Assembly (NCBI GenBank): GCA_002389675.1
Contig: DGQF01000032.1
Coordinates: 7,395 to 71,394, forward strand
DNA from: Gammaproteobacteria bacterium UBA4421
GTDB lineage: Bacteria > Pseudomonadota > Gammaproteobacteria > Pseudomonadales > Azotimanducaceae
Reading direction: 5' to 3'
DNA: 64,000 bases
The position numbers were made by a program, and so were the translations under genes. Shown piece after piece: positions 34,256 to 43,235 of this stretch; the first letter of the stretch is position 1; every line of letters begins with the position of its first letter. The notes under the pieces were generated by a model, which saw only the letters and a list, made by a program, of their open reading frames with translations, was not told where the DNA came from and ran no database searches.

Positions 34256-37200
34256 TTAGCCGACGCTCTCTTGGCCTAACCCGTCGGTGCGTAGTGGTGC
34301 AGGTTCGCGCTTGATCCAGGCCTTTAGCCGTGCAAGCGTATGCATCCAATCTTCGACCATGAGGTATAGGCATGGCACCAGCAGCAGCGTGATGAAGGTT
34401 GCAAATAACACCCCCCAGGCGAGGGAGACGGCCATTGGCTTAAAGGGGGCCGTGGCGGGAGTGGTCGTTGACATCAGCGGGATTAAGCCGACAAAGGTTG
34501 TTACAGATGTCAGCATGATTGGCCGAAATCTGACTACACAGGCGTCCAAAATGGATGTCATGATGTCTTTGCCTTCGCGGCGTTGGCGGTTGGCATAATC
34601 CACTAGAACCAAAGAAGCGTTCACCACCACGCCAGACAATGCGACGATGCCCAGTGCGGAAAAGAACATCAGCTGCACGTTGAGCGCAAAATGGCCAACG
34701 ATGGCGCCCACGGCACCAAAGGGGATGACACTCATAATGACCAGCGGCTGCAGATAGCTTTTCAGTGGAATGGCCAAAAGGCCATAAATCAGCACCAATG
34801 AGAATAAAGCGCCAATGAGCAATCCGGTCATGGCTGTAGTGCGTTCCTCTCCCTCTCCGCCGAGCGAAACTTCTAGGTTTGGGTATTCAGCTTTAAAGCT
34901 TGGGATGAGCCCGATTGCAATATCGGCGCTCACTTCCTCGGGCGCAACGGCCTCTCGGTCGACCTCTGCGCTGACGGTCACCACGCGTTGACCATCCAGG
35001 CGGCGGATGCTTGAGTAGCCGCGCTCGAGGCTGAACTTAGCGACGCTGTAAAAGGGTACCTCGTTGCCATTTGGGGTACGGACATACATGTCCTCTAAAT
35101 TGCCAATCGATTTTCGCTCTGTCTCAGGAAAACGAACCATGACTCGGACATCGTCTTTGTTACGTTGGATACGCTGTGCTTCTGAACCGTAAAATCCACT
35201 GCGAACCTGACCGGCCATGTCTGCCAGGGTGAGGCCCAGATTGCGTGCCTCAGGCGTAAGACTGAGTTGAATTTCTTGTTTTCCAGAGCGAAAAGAATCC
35301 CTGATATCAAACACGCCGGTATACCCGGTCAGTTGGTATTTCAAGGTTTCCGAGGCAGCGCGCAGTTCATCGACGCTTTCTCCCTTGAGTTGATATTCAA
35401 TCGGGGCGCCGGCGGAATACGAGTCGGAGTCAAAGGTTAAACTCACTGCATCAGAGATTGGTCCGACATATTCGCGCCAACGTGCGGCAACAACTTTAGA
35501 GCTGATGCCTGCTCGCTCCTTGATGGGTGCCAGGTCAAGCACAATCTCCGCGCGATTGCTCTCGCCCGGACCTGCGGGGCCGCCAGGACCGTTGCGGTCA
35601 ACACCCTTGCCCACGCTGGCGAAGATATTGCGGACCAGCGGTTGGTCCAACTTTAACTCTGCGGTCATATCGTCGCTCAACCTCATTGCAGCGCTTTCGA
35701 TTTTGCGCGCCGTTAAGAGGGTGGTTTTTGCGGCAATACCTTCAGGCAATTCCAGACCGGCATACACTCGGTCGCCTTCGATACTGGGGAAAAAACCGAA
35801 GACAACGCGGCCGCTGAGAATAAGTGATAACGACAAAATGAGTATGCCTAGGCAAATCGAAGCGCTGATGTAGCGCAACTTCAACACCTTCTTGACAAAC
35901 GGCATGTATCGATGGAGGGCAACGTTTTCTAGCCAGCTGGCCAAGCGACCTTGAAATATGTTCCACGATGCCCCGAAGCCTGATTTTGCCTCTGTTTGTT
36001 TTCTGTGGGCGAGATGCGCAGGCAAGATGAGCTGAGATTCCACGATGCTGCAAACAAGGGCGAAGATGACAACCCATCCGATGGGCGCAAAAAATCCGGC
36101 CATCCGTCCCTCGACCATAATTAGCGGGAGAAAGGCTGCAACTGTGGTGAGTACCCCAAAAATAACGGGTACGGAAACCTCCCAGGTGCCGTCTACGGCA
36201 GCCTGCAGAGGGGTTTTCCCCATTTGTTCGTGTCCGTATACGCGTTCACCAACAACAATGGCGTCATCAACCACAATTCCCAGTACCAAGATGAATCCCA
36301 TGACGGTCATGGTTGAGATGTTGATGTCGGTAAACGGTAGCGCGCCCAGTGTCCCCAGCAAAGCAACGGGTATGCCAATAGAGACCCACATGGCCACGCG
36401 AAAGCGCAGAAACAAGGCGAGGATGACCAGCACCAGAACAAGGCCACCACCCGCATTTTGGGTGAGCACAGACATGCGCTCCTGTAACTCGTACGAGGTA
36501 TCAATCCAGGTGTCGAGATAAATGTCAGGCGGGATCTCAGTTGCTGCAAAGTTTGCAACCTGTTCGCGAACATCTTGTGCAATTTCAATAAGATCCTCGT
36601 TTCCCACTTGGGAAACGTTGACCACCACGCCGGGTCTCCCATTGAATTGAGCTAATAAATCACCTTCGGCGAATGTGTCGCGAATCTGTGCAATATCGCG
36701 GAGTGCGACCCGGGTGCCGTCCTGCTGGGTGAGCACGATCATGTCCTCAAATTCTTGGCCCCAGTAGGCTTGCCCGGTAGTCCGAATGAGGATTTCTCCA
36801 TTATCTGTTCGGATGGTACCGCCTGGCATGTCCAAAGAATTGTTGCGAATTGCCTGACTGATCTGGTTGAGCGTAATGCCATAGCGCCTTAAGACGTTTT
36901 CCGAGACTTCGATCGAAATTTCATAGGGCCTGATGTAGCCGACGTTCACCTGAGAAATTCCCTCAACAGCGGCAATTCTATCGCGCAGTTTAGTTGCGAT
37001 CTCTTTGAGGGTTCGCTCATCGGTGTTACCGCTTACGGCGATTTGCACGACACGACGAGTCAGCGCAACTTTTGAAACGATCGGTTTTTCTGTCTCTACA
37101 GGAAAGGTGTTTATGCCGTCTACCCGGCTTTTGATCTCGTTGAGTACACTGATTTCGGAAGCATCCTGCATCAACTCAGACGTAATGTTGCACATGCCCT

Positions 37201-37459
37201 CGGTGGCAAGGCTACGAACTTTATCGATACCGTCTAGGCCCTCGATGGCTTCCTCCACCCGCACGCATACCGATTTCTCAACCTCTACGGGGGCCGCGCC
37301 AAGGTAAGGCACCGTAACGTTGACAACTTTGATATCAAACGAAGGGAATTCTTCTTGGTTTGTCGACAGCGCCCCGTAGGTCCCGCTGAGTAACAACAGA
37401 ACCATCAACAGGTTGGCGGCAACCGGATTGTGGGCAAACCATTTTATGGCTGTATGCAT
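34256..37459 (-). CDS. RND efflux transporter (AcrB/HAE1 family inner membrane pump)
   Basis: The 1067-residue protein has the RND layout of two halves, each with large periplasmic loops and six membrane helices. N-terminal AIKWFAHNPVAANLLMVLLL, VEKSVCVRVEEAIEGLDGID, VVDDAIVVGE in the helix 4 region and ALSGVVVNASLVLVDYANRQ near residue 955 are typical. It drives drug or metabolite export with the proton gradient and needs the fusion protein encoded just upstream. There is no outer membrane channel gene in the cluster. It is 40 nt after the fusion protein gene. Confidence 0.95.
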   Translation of the reverse strand: MHTAIKWFAHNPVAANLLMVLLLLSGTYGALSTNQEEFPSFDIKVVNVTVPYLGAAPVEVEKSVCVRVEEAIEGLDGIDKVRSLATEGMCNITSELMQDASEISVLNEIKSRVDGINTFPVETEKPIVSKVALTRRVVQIAVSGNTDERTLKEIATKLRDRIAAVEGISQVNVGYIRPYEISIEVSENVLRRYGITLNQISQAIRNNSLDMPGGTIRTDNGEILIRTTGQAYWGQEFEDMIVLTQQDGTRVALRDIAQIRDTFAEGDLLAQFNGRPGVVVNVSQVGNEDLIEIAQDVREQVANFAATEIPPDIYLDTWIDTSYELQERMSVLTQNAGGGLVLVLVILALFLRFRVAMWVSIGIPVALLGTLGALPFTDINISTMTVMGFILVLGIVVDDAIVVGERVYGHEQMGKTPLQAAVDGTWEVSVPVIFGVLTTVAAFLPLIMVEGRMAGFFAPIGWVVIFALVCSIVESQLILPAHLAHRKQTEAKSGFGASWNIFQGRLASWLENVALHRYMPFVKKVLKLRYISASICLGILILSLSLILSGRVVFGFFPSIEGDRVYAGLELPEGIAAKTTLLTARKIESAAMRLSDDMTAELKLDQPLVRNIFASVGKGVDRNGPGGPAGPGESNRAEIVLDLAPIKERAGISSKVVAARWREYVGPISDAVSLTFDSDSYSAGAPIEYQLKGESVDELRAASETLKYQLTGYTGVFDIRDSFRSGKQEIQLSLTPEARNLGLTLADMAGQVRSGFYGSEAQRIQRNKDDVRVMVRFPETERKSIGNLEDMYVRTPNGNEVPFYSVAKFSLERGYSSIRRLDGQRVVTVSAEVDREAVAPEEVSADIAIGLIPSFKAEYPNLEVSLGGEGEERTTAMTGLLIGALFSLVLIYGLLAIPLKSYLQPLVIMSVIPFGAVGAIVGHFALNVQLMFFSALGIVALSGVVVNASLVLVDYANRQRREGKDIMTSILDACVVRFRPIMLTSVTTFVGLIPLMSTTTPATAPFKPMAVSLAWGVLFATFITLLLVPCLYLMVEDWMHTLARLKAWIKREPAPLRTDGLGQESVG

Positions 37460-37499
37460 GGATGTTTGCTCTTATTGGCTCTGTAATGGTGCTTGGTAA

Positions 37500-38642
37500 T
37501 TAAGCTTCTTCTTGAATTGGATTGACGCTCATACCTTCGATAGCGGTTTGAATTGGAGACAAACAGACACGATCCCCGTCAGTTAGGCCCGCTTTAACGA
37601 GTACATTGTCTTGGTACAGGCGCAGTATTTCGATGGCTTGGAAACGTAATTGGTTATTTTCGTCAACCAGCAACACCTGATTGTCGTTACGTAGAGCTGA
37701 TCTGGGCAGCACAACAATTTCCTCGGCAGCCAGGCCTTCGATGACTGCGTCTACGAATAGACCCACCGATAGCGGATTTTCCTCATTGTTTTGGGTCACA
37801 CGTGCGACCAAATGAACCATTCGGCTGGTGATATCAATTTCAGCCTCGGTGCGAACAATTTTGCCCGACCAAGTCAACTGCTTTCCGCCGTATTGTGTGG
37901 TGAGCGTTACGTTTGGTTGTCTGGCTTCAGGCAATTCGCCCCTTTGGGTGGACGGAAGATTCAAAAAAGCGAGCTGCCGATCGGCAATGGGTAGTCTGAC
38001 TTCAACCAGGTCGCTGGCGTAAATAGTTGCGATGGCTGCTCCACGGCTGACAAATTGACCGATGTCGACGTTTTCCGAACGAACTAGCCCCGTGAAAGGG
38101 GATTTGATTTGGGTGCGTGCGAGGTCTTGCTGCGCTTGTTCAAAGTTCACCCGTGCTTCTTGCAATGCGGCATCTGCGACGCGCAATGCGCGCAAGTTAT
38201 TCTCTAACTGGGAGCGCGAGGTGAGTTTACGTTCTGCCAGACTTTTCAATCGTGCAAATTCGAACTGAGCGTGTTGTTGTTCTGCTGATGCGCGGGTCAA
38301 GCTGGCCTTTGCGCGGTTGAGGGTGTTGCGATAATCCAGATCGTCGACGCGAACAAGCACCTCATTTTCCTGAAAATATCCCCCTGCAACCAGTTTTGGG
38401 GACATCCAAGTGATCTTGCCGGACACTTCGGGTATCAGCTGGCTTTCGGTCGAAGGCATGACGTTGCCTTGCGAGTGGACGCGTAAAAGTACTGATTCGG
38501 ATGACACCTCACGTATTCTTACGCTGGTGGGAATCGGTGCCGTGATCTCGGGCACCAATGCGGGTGCCGTGGCCATGAGGGTAGCGCCGCCAAGTATGAA
38601 TATAACAACAATGATCGATGGAATGATAAGTGTGCGCATCAT
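37500..38642 (-). CDS. RND efflux periplasmic adaptor (membrane fusion protein)
   Basis: The 380-residue protein starts MMRTLIIPSIIVVIFILGGA, a membrane anchor or signal. The lipoyl half-motifs are seen in QLIPEVSGKITWMSPKLVAG and IKSPFTGLVRSENVDIGQFV, with a coiled coil between (ASLTRASAEQQHAQFEFARL). A C-terminal beta-barrel domain follows. It links the RND pump to an outer membrane channel. Its start overlaps the GntR gene stop (ATGA type overlap), so regulator, adaptor and pump are one operon. Confidence 0.93.
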   Translation of the reverse strand: MMRTLIIPSIIVVIFILGGATLMATAPALVPEITAPIPTSVRIREVSSESVLLRVHSQGNVMPSTESQLIPEVSGKITWMSPKLVAGGYFQENEVLVRVDDLDYRNTLNRAKASLTRASAEQQHAQFEFARLKSLAERKLTSRSQLENNLRALRVADAALQEARVNFEQAQQDLARTQIKSPFTGLVRSENVDIGQFVSRGAAIATIYASDLVEVRLPIADRQLAFLNLPSTQRGELPEARQPNVTLTTQYGGKQLTWSGKIVRTEAEIDITSRMVHLVARVTQNNEENPLSVGLFVDAVIEGLAAEEIVVLPRSALRNDNQVLLVDENNQLRFQAIEILRLYQDNVLVKAGLTDGDRVCLSPIQTAIEGMSVNPIQEEA

Positions 38643-39388
38643 CTGGAGAGTGCCTCCTGACTTTTCGCTTCGGCGGTAGCAAGTGCTTGCATCATAGTTT
38701 CTCGGTTGAGGTTGGCAAAGCCGTCGAAGGTAGCTCGCAACGCGGCCTTGTCTCCTTTTTGCAGTGCGCTGTCGAGTGCGTGCGCAAAGTCGATGTAGGC
38801 AGCATTATCGAAGTGTGTATGCTGATGCAGTGCCGCTAAATTCGGCCACATTTGCTCGAACAGCGTGCGCGATATTAGCTGGATGGGTAAATTTCGGCTG
38901 GTCTCCATGATGGCTTTCATCAACTCGAAGCGGGCTAGCGTGTGTGCTTCGCGATCCAACTTTCCGGACATCAGAGGTTTGAGTAAATGACGAATTTGCC
39001 TGATTTCTTCTTCGCTGGCCAGCTCCAGAGATTGCTCAGCAGCCAGACCCAGTAATCGGTTGATTACCAGCATGGTTTGATCCAGCAGTATTGCATCGGG
39101 TAATTTGCCTTGTGCAAATAAGTGTCCCATAACGTCTAAACTCGCGTTGGTCCTATCTTGAACGCGAGCACCACCGGGTTGTACTTCAGCCAAACCCATT
39201 TGTTCGAGCTTTTTCATGGCCTCGCGACAGGCTCCGCGGTTGGCGTCAAAGCGCGCAGCCAGATCTCGTTCTGAGGGTAGGCGCTCGCCGACGCGATAGT
39301 GCCCGGACAAAATATCGTCGATCAGGCTGCCGGCGATTTGTTCGTGTTTACTTGCCACGGTAGTTGTCCCGTACCGATGTCTTTTCAT
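38639..39388 (-). CDS. GntR-family regulator (FadR/FCD type) of the RND operon
   Basis: About 249 residues from ATG 39388. The N-terminal winged helix reads LIDDILSGHYRVGERLPSER, DLAARFDANRGACREAMKKL, and the rest is an alpha-helical FCD-type ligand domain. A perfect operator TGGTC-A-GACCA lies 35 nt upstream, so it probably represses its own operon. A longer start at 39523 would cross both that operator and the second repeat, which argues against it. The ligand may be a substrate of the pump (inference). It diverges from the DUF427 gene. Confidence 0.9.
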   Translation of the reverse strand: MKRHRYGTTTVASKHEQIAGSLIDDILSGHYRVGERLPSERDLAARFDANRGACREAMKKLEQMGLAEVQPGGARVQDRTNASLDVMGHLFAQGKLPDAILLDQTMLVINRLLGLAAEQSLELASEEEIRQIRHLLKPLMSGKLDREAHTLARFELMKAIMETSRNLPIQLISRTLFEQMWPNLAALHQHTHFDNAAYIDFAHALDSALQKGDKAALRATFDGFANLNRETMMQALATAEAKSQEALSR

Positions 39389-39422
39389 CGGGAGTGTTTC
39401 TGGAATCTTGGTAAGGCCATAA

Positions 39423-39433
39423 TGGTCAGACCA
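39423..39433. promoter_or_regulatory. GntR/FadR-type operator
   Basis: TGGTCAGACCA is a perfect palindrome around a central A and matches the TGGTNNNACCA consensus of FadR-subfamily regulators. It lies between the start of the GntR gene and the divergent DUF427 gene, and could control both. Confidence 0.75.
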
Positions 39434-39482
39434 AATTGGTGGGGGCGATTGTAGGGGTGAAAGGAAAAAAAGCAAGTGTTTT

Positions 39483-39497
39483 GTTACCCTAGGTAAC
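39483..39497. promoter_or_regulatory. Second inverted repeat in the GntR/DUF427 divergent promoter
   Basis: GTTACC-CTA-GGTAAC is a perfect six-base inverted repeat about 50 nt from the GntR operator and 90 nt before the DUF427 start. The sequence differs from the GntR site, so it may bind another protein. Confidence 0.5.
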
Positions 39498-39586
39498 GGT
39501 TTGAGGTACTGTTCTCGCATCATTGCCGAAAATGGGAGGCACAGTAGCGTGTTGCGAAGAAAAAGAAATCAACAGGAGTGAATGTG

Positions 39587-40099
39587 ATGTGGAAATATAC
39601 AGGCGCTCACCGGCCAGCATTCGCACAAGAGCCTAAACTCGGTCAGGAATCGGTATGGGATTATCCACGCCCGCCAGCCCTTCAAAGCAGTGCCGCGACC
39701 ATAATTGTTGCAACCAAGGATGTGCAATTGGCGCGTACTTGTCGAAGTTTACGGATGCTTGAAACGGCGGGACCACCGACATTTTATATCCCTGAAACAG
39801 ACATTCAGTGGGAAGCGTTGGTAGAGATTGAGCAGCGTTCCTTTTGTGAGTGGAAAGGCCAGGCCATTTATTTTGCGTTGGCCGGTGACCCTCAGCAAAC
39901 GCCGGTTGCCTGGTTATATGCTAACCCGGCACCGGCTTATCTGGCGATTGACCGACATGCTTCTTTCTACCCGGGTCGTGTTGACTGTTTTGTTGATGAT
40001 GAAAGGGTACAACCGCAGCCTGGTCATTTTTACGGGGGTTGGATTACGGCCAACATCGTAGGACCTTTCAAAGGAGATCCGGGCACCTCTGGGTGGTAG
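39587..40099 (+). CDS. DUF427 domain protein
   Basis: A 170-residue protein with the DUF427 pattern: RTCRSLRMLETAGPPTFYIP, CEWKGQAIYFALAG, AWLYANPAPAYLAI and FYPGRVDCFVDDERVQP. The family is small and its function is unknown to me. The start is ATG 39587 with AGGAG 8 nt upstream; GTG 39578 is in frame but overlaps that site. The C-terminal VQPQPGHFYGGWITANIVGP is typical. Its promoter region holds two inverted repeats. It is cytoplasmic. Confidence 0.85.
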   Translation: MWKYTGAHRPAFAQEPKLGQESVWDYPRPPALQSSAATIIVATKDVQLARTCRSLRMLETAGPPTFYIPETDIQWEALVEIEQRSFCEWKGQAIYFALAGDPQQTPVAWLYANPAPAYLAIDRHASFYPGRVDCFVDDERVQPQPGHFYGGWITANIVGPFKGDPGTSGW

Positions 40100-40101
40100 G
40101 T

Positions 40102-40120
40102 CATGCGCTGGGGGCGCATG
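40102..40120. terminator. Hairpin between convergent DUF427 and korB genes
   Basis: CATGCGC (40102-40108) pairs with GCGCATG (40114-40120) over a five-base loop, a perfect seven-pair stem 2 nt after the DUF427 stop. CCTTTGG follows, so the T-tract is weak. It probably ends or protects both messages. Confidence 0.6.
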
Positions 40121-40133
40121 CCTTTGGTGCAGG

Positions 40134-41123
40134 TTAGTTGCGTCGATCGAGCAAGTTGCCAGTCCGCAGCAGCTGCTCTACTTTTTGGCGACGTTGGCTC
40201 GGTCGAATGCCCCAATAGCTTGTTTCAAATGCGGGCTGTTCGCGGCGCAATAAAACGCCCATTGCCGTTGGTCCTTGCAGATTAGCCAGAAGCAGGGCTA
40301 GTGTCGGATTAGTTTCGTCGTGCACCAGAATATCATCGAGCGAAATGCCGTCTTGTCCGATTACAACAGGCTCAAGCGCAATCGTTTGAGGGTTGAGGCG
40401 CAAACCTCGAGTGCGGTCTTTGCCATAGATCAAGGGCTCCCCATGGCGCACATGAATCTGCGCTTCAGCAGCAGTTTTCTTGGCCGCGATATCGTCAAAA
40501 ACGTCCTTATTGTAGACGATGCAATTCTGCAAAATTTCTACGAACGACGTGCCGTTATGGGTTTTGGCTTCGTTAAACAGTCCCGGCATCGTCTTTTGAT
40601 CGATGTCCACGCAGCGGGCGAAGAATGTGGCACCCGCGCCGATAGCAAATTGACCAGGCTGCAACGCGGCTTCTACCGACCCCTGAGGGCTTGTTGGACT
40701 ATGCGTTCCGGGTCGAGATGTGGGTGAGTATTGGCCTTTGGTTAGCCCGTAAATTTCATTATTGAAGAGTAAAATGTTCAGATTGATGTTGCGACGTAAT
40801 GTGTGTAGCAAGTGATTGCCGCCAATAGAAAGACCATCTCCGTCGCCGGTGACTACCCATACCTCCAATTCAGGATTAGCGAGCTTGACGCCCGTTGCAA
40901 AACCCGGAGCGCGACCATGAATGGTATGGAAGCCGTAGGTGTTAAGGTAATAAGGCATGCGCGAAGAGCAGCCGATGCCCGAAACGAAGACCGTATTTTC
41001 AGGTTCAGAGCCGCCATCGGCCAGCGCGCGCTGTACGCCTTTAAGGATGGAGTAGTCGCCGCATCCCGGACACCAGCGCACTTCTTGATCGGTTGCAAAA
41101 TCTTTAAAACTTAGATTACTCAC
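40134..41123 (-). CDS. korB: 2-oxoacid:ferredoxin oxidoreductase, beta subunit
   Basis: The 329-residue subunit binds thiamine diphosphate and one Fe-S cluster. VRWCPGCGDYSI and GIGCSSRMPYY give Cys ligands; VVTGDGDGLSIGGNHLLHTL and LLFNNEIYGLTKGQYSPT are the ThDP/Mg2+ segment. With the alpha subunit it turns 2-oxoglutarate (or a related acid) plus CoA into succinyl-CoA, CO2 and reduced ferredoxin. The start overlaps the alpha gene stop by 8 nt, so translation is coupled. The kor name is favoured over por by the two-subunit layout, but the substrate is inferred. Confidence 0.93.
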   Translation of the reverse strand: MSNLSFKDFATDQEVRWCPGCGDYSILKGVQRALADGGSEPENTVFVSGIGCSSRMPYYLNTYGFHTIHGRAPGFATGVKLANPELEVWVVTGDGDGLSIGGNHLLHTLRRNINLNILLFNNEIYGLTKGQYSPTSRPGTHSPTSPQGSVEAALQPGQFAIGAGATFFARCVDIDQKTMPGLFNEAKTHNGTSFVEILQNCIVYNKDVFDDIAAKKTAAEAQIHVRHGEPLIYGKDRTRGLRLNPQTIALEPVVIGQDGISLDDILVHDETNPTLALLLANLQGPTAMGVLLRREQPAFETSYWGIRPSQRRQKVEQLLRTGNLLDRRN

Positions 41124-42984
41124 GTGAGTCTCCTACCGCTTGGGCGCGCTTTGGTGCAAGTTTGGCAATTGCCGTTTTGACTTCACTTACAATCAAAGGT
41201 TGCCCAGTGACTTTGTTGTATTGGGTGAGGTTGAGGTTGAGCTTGTCGCGCAAGAGGGTGGCCAGTTGCCCGGTGTTAAGTTCGGGTACCAATATATGAT
41301 CAAAGCCTGCAAGCAATTGCCCTAAATTTTCTGGAAATGGCAGGATGTGGCGGATGTGAACGTGCCCGACCTGTAAACCTTCATCGAGACACTCTTTGAC
41401 GGCGCGCGATATACTGCCGAACGTGGACCCCCAAGCAACAACAGCGACCCCGCCGCTGACTCCCTGCTCAATGGTTTGATCGGGGATGAACTGGGCGACA
41501 CTGGCAACCTTTGAGGTTCGAATATCAGTCATCGCTTGGTGATTGTCTGCGTCGTAAGAAATGTTTCCCGTGCTGGCATCTTTTTCGATGCCGCCGACAC
41601 GGTGAATAAAGCGTGGATTCCCGGGAGCTGCCCACAAGCGTGCGAAAGTTGCAGGATCTCGCTCAAAAACTCCCTGCTCGGCATCAGCTTTGGGTTTTGT
41701 GGTCAAGATTTCTGGATAGCCACTGATGTCTGGAATCGGCCACAGCTCTGATGCATTAGCGATATAACCGTCGGTGAGTAAAATAACCGGGGTCATGTGG
41801 CGCACCGCGATGCGCACAGCCTCAATCGCGGTGTCAAAACAGTCAGCGGGCGAGCGTGCTGCAACTACGGGTAACGGTGTGTCACCGTTGCGGCCATAAA
41901 CGGCTTGATAAAGATCGCTTTGCTCGGTTTTTGTTGGCATGCCGGTTGAAGGGCCTGCACGCTGACTGTTCACGAGCACCAAGGGTAGCTCGGTGGCTAC
42001 GGCCAAGCCCAAAGCTTCGGTTTTCAATGCAACACCTGGACCGCTGGAGGAGGTGACGCCCAGTTTACCCGCATAGGATGAACCGATCGCGGCGCAGATT
42101 GCTGCAATTTCGTCTTCTGCTTGATAGGTGGCGACGCCGGCATCCTCTAGCCCAACCAGATGGTGCAACAAGCTGGAGGCGGGCGTAATCGGGTATGAGC
42201 AGAACATCAATTGCGTGTCGGCAAGCTCACCGGCTGCAACCAGTCCCAAAGCCAAACTTTCTGCGCCGGTGATGGTTCTGTATTCTACCGCGGCCAATGA
42301 TGCTTGTAAGGTTGTTGGCTGTTTCAGAACTTGCGGGAATTCGGTATTTTCGGCGTAGGCGTTGCCTGCATTTAAAGCTGCTAAATTGGCTTCGCGAATT
42401 TTTTCGTTGTTCGCGAATTTGTCCTGTATCCAGTTCTGGGTTTGGGAGCGCGATTGATCAAACATCCATAAAATCAAACCAAGCGCCCAAAAATTCTTGC
42501 ATCGTCCGGCATCTTTAGTGCCCAAACCGTGCGGTTTGACGGCTTCTACCGTGAGATCTGTAATGTTGATGTCTACGACTTGGTAGGCATCCATGGTGCC
42601 GTCCGTGAGGGGATTGCTGGTAAGATCCGCGCGTTTGATGCGCTGGTCTGTAAATGCGTTAGCGTCCACAATCACCAGTGTTTGGGGAGATAGATTGGCC
42701 AGATTAACCACCAGTGCAGCGGGATTGAAAGCGATTAGCACATCGGGTGTGTCGCCGGGGGTGGTGATATGGTCGCCACCAAACTGGATCTGAAAAGCAG
42801 ACACGCCGTATCGGGTTCCCGTTGGTGCGCGAATTTCGGCTGGAAAGTCCGGTAGAGTTGCCAAGTCGTGGCCTGACATGGCGGAGGCGACGGTAAATTG
42901 TTGACCCTGTAGCTGGATGCCGTCGCCGGAATCGCCTGCGAAGCGGATGACATGGCTGTTTTTGCTTGCTGTTGTTTCGAACAC
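41116..42984 (-). CDS. korA: 2-oxoacid:ferredoxin oxidoreductase, fused gamma-alpha subunit
   Basis: The 622-residue protein starts with a gamma domain (FAGDSGDGIQLQGQQF, residues about 15-190) fused to the alpha domain (LMFCSYPITPASSLLHHLVG, ITSSSGPGVALK-like segment, LVLVNSQRAGPSTGMPTKTE). Together with the beta subunit it makes a two-gene KorAB enzyme like that of aerobic bacteria such as Mycobacterium and Magnetococcus. It could replace or bypass 2-oxoglutarate dehydrogenase. The gene leads the operon and diverges from uvrB; a palindrome lies between them. Confidence 0.93.
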   Translation of the reverse strand: MFETTASKNSHVIRFAGDSGDGIQLQGQQFTVASAMSGHDLATLPDFPAEIRAPTGTRYGVSAFQIQFGGDHITTPGDTPDVLIAFNPAALVVNLANLSPQTLVIVDANAFTDQRIKRADLTSNPLTDGTMDAYQVVDINITDLTVEAVKPHGLGTKDAGRCKNFWALGLILWMFDQSRSQTQNWIQDKFANNEKIREANLAALNAGNAYAENTEFPQVLKQPTTLQASLAAVEYRTITGAESLALGLVAAGELADTQLMFCSYPITPASSLLHHLVGLEDAGVATYQAEDEIAAICAAIGSSYAGKLGVTSSSGPGVALKTEALGLAVATELPLVLVNSQRAGPSTGMPTKTEQSDLYQAVYGRNGDTPLPVVAARSPADCFDTAIEAVRIAVRHMTPVILLTDGYIANASELWPIPDISGYPEILTTKPKADAEQGVFERDPATFARLWAAPGNPRFIHRVGGIEKDASTGNISYDADNHQAMTDIRTSKVASVAQFIPDQTIEQGVSGGVAVVAWGSTFGSISRAVKECLDEGLQVGHVHIRHILPFPENLGQLLAGFDHILVPELNTGQLATLLRDKLNLNLTQYNKVTGQPLIVSEVKTAIAKLAPKRAQAVGDSRE

Positions 42985-43065
42985 GTTTGCAGACCTAGCG
43001 CAATGATATCGGCGCGCATTGTAGCGACTTTCACGTTTAATGCGAGGTGTCGGTGCGATTGAGGT

Positions 43066-43081
43066 GGTATATGCATATACC
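43066..43081. promoter_or_regulatory. 16-bp perfect palindrome between korA and uvrB
   Basis: GGTATATGCATATACC is self-complementary over all 16 bases. It sits about 80 nt before korA and 155 nt before uvrB. It is AT-rich like a LexA box but lacks the CTG...CAG ends, so a different regulator is likely. Confidence 0.55.
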
Positions 43082-43168
43082 TGAATGTCGGTTTGAATTT
43101 GACATCTTGTTGCGAAACGCTAGAGTTCGCGCTTGTCGCGCTGCGGATATCACCCTGTCAGCGGTTAC

Positions 43169-43185
43169 TGATGGCGACGCCATCA
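43169..43185. promoter_or_regulatory. 17-bp inverted repeat upstream of uvrB
   Basis: TGATGGCG-A-CGCCATCA is a perfect eight-base inverted repeat 50 nt before the uvrB start. It may be an operator or a hairpin in the leader RNA. A near match to a LexA site (CTGT then ACTG eight bases later) lies just before it at about 43155. Confidence 0.5.
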
Positions 43186-43235
43186 CGGCGTACGCAGGTC
43201 AAAACGGCCGCCTTGCCTTCGATTGAGTCCATACC

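Noticed and set aside
39389..39523. Longer GntR regulator from 39523
   Set aside because: It would place the perfect operator and the second inverted repeat inside coding sequence, and the extra 45 residues do not resemble the family.
43150..43172. LexA box before uvrB
   Set aside because: CTGT-N8-ACTG has one mismatch to the CTGT-N8-ACAG consensus in a key end base, so I do not call it without genome comparison.
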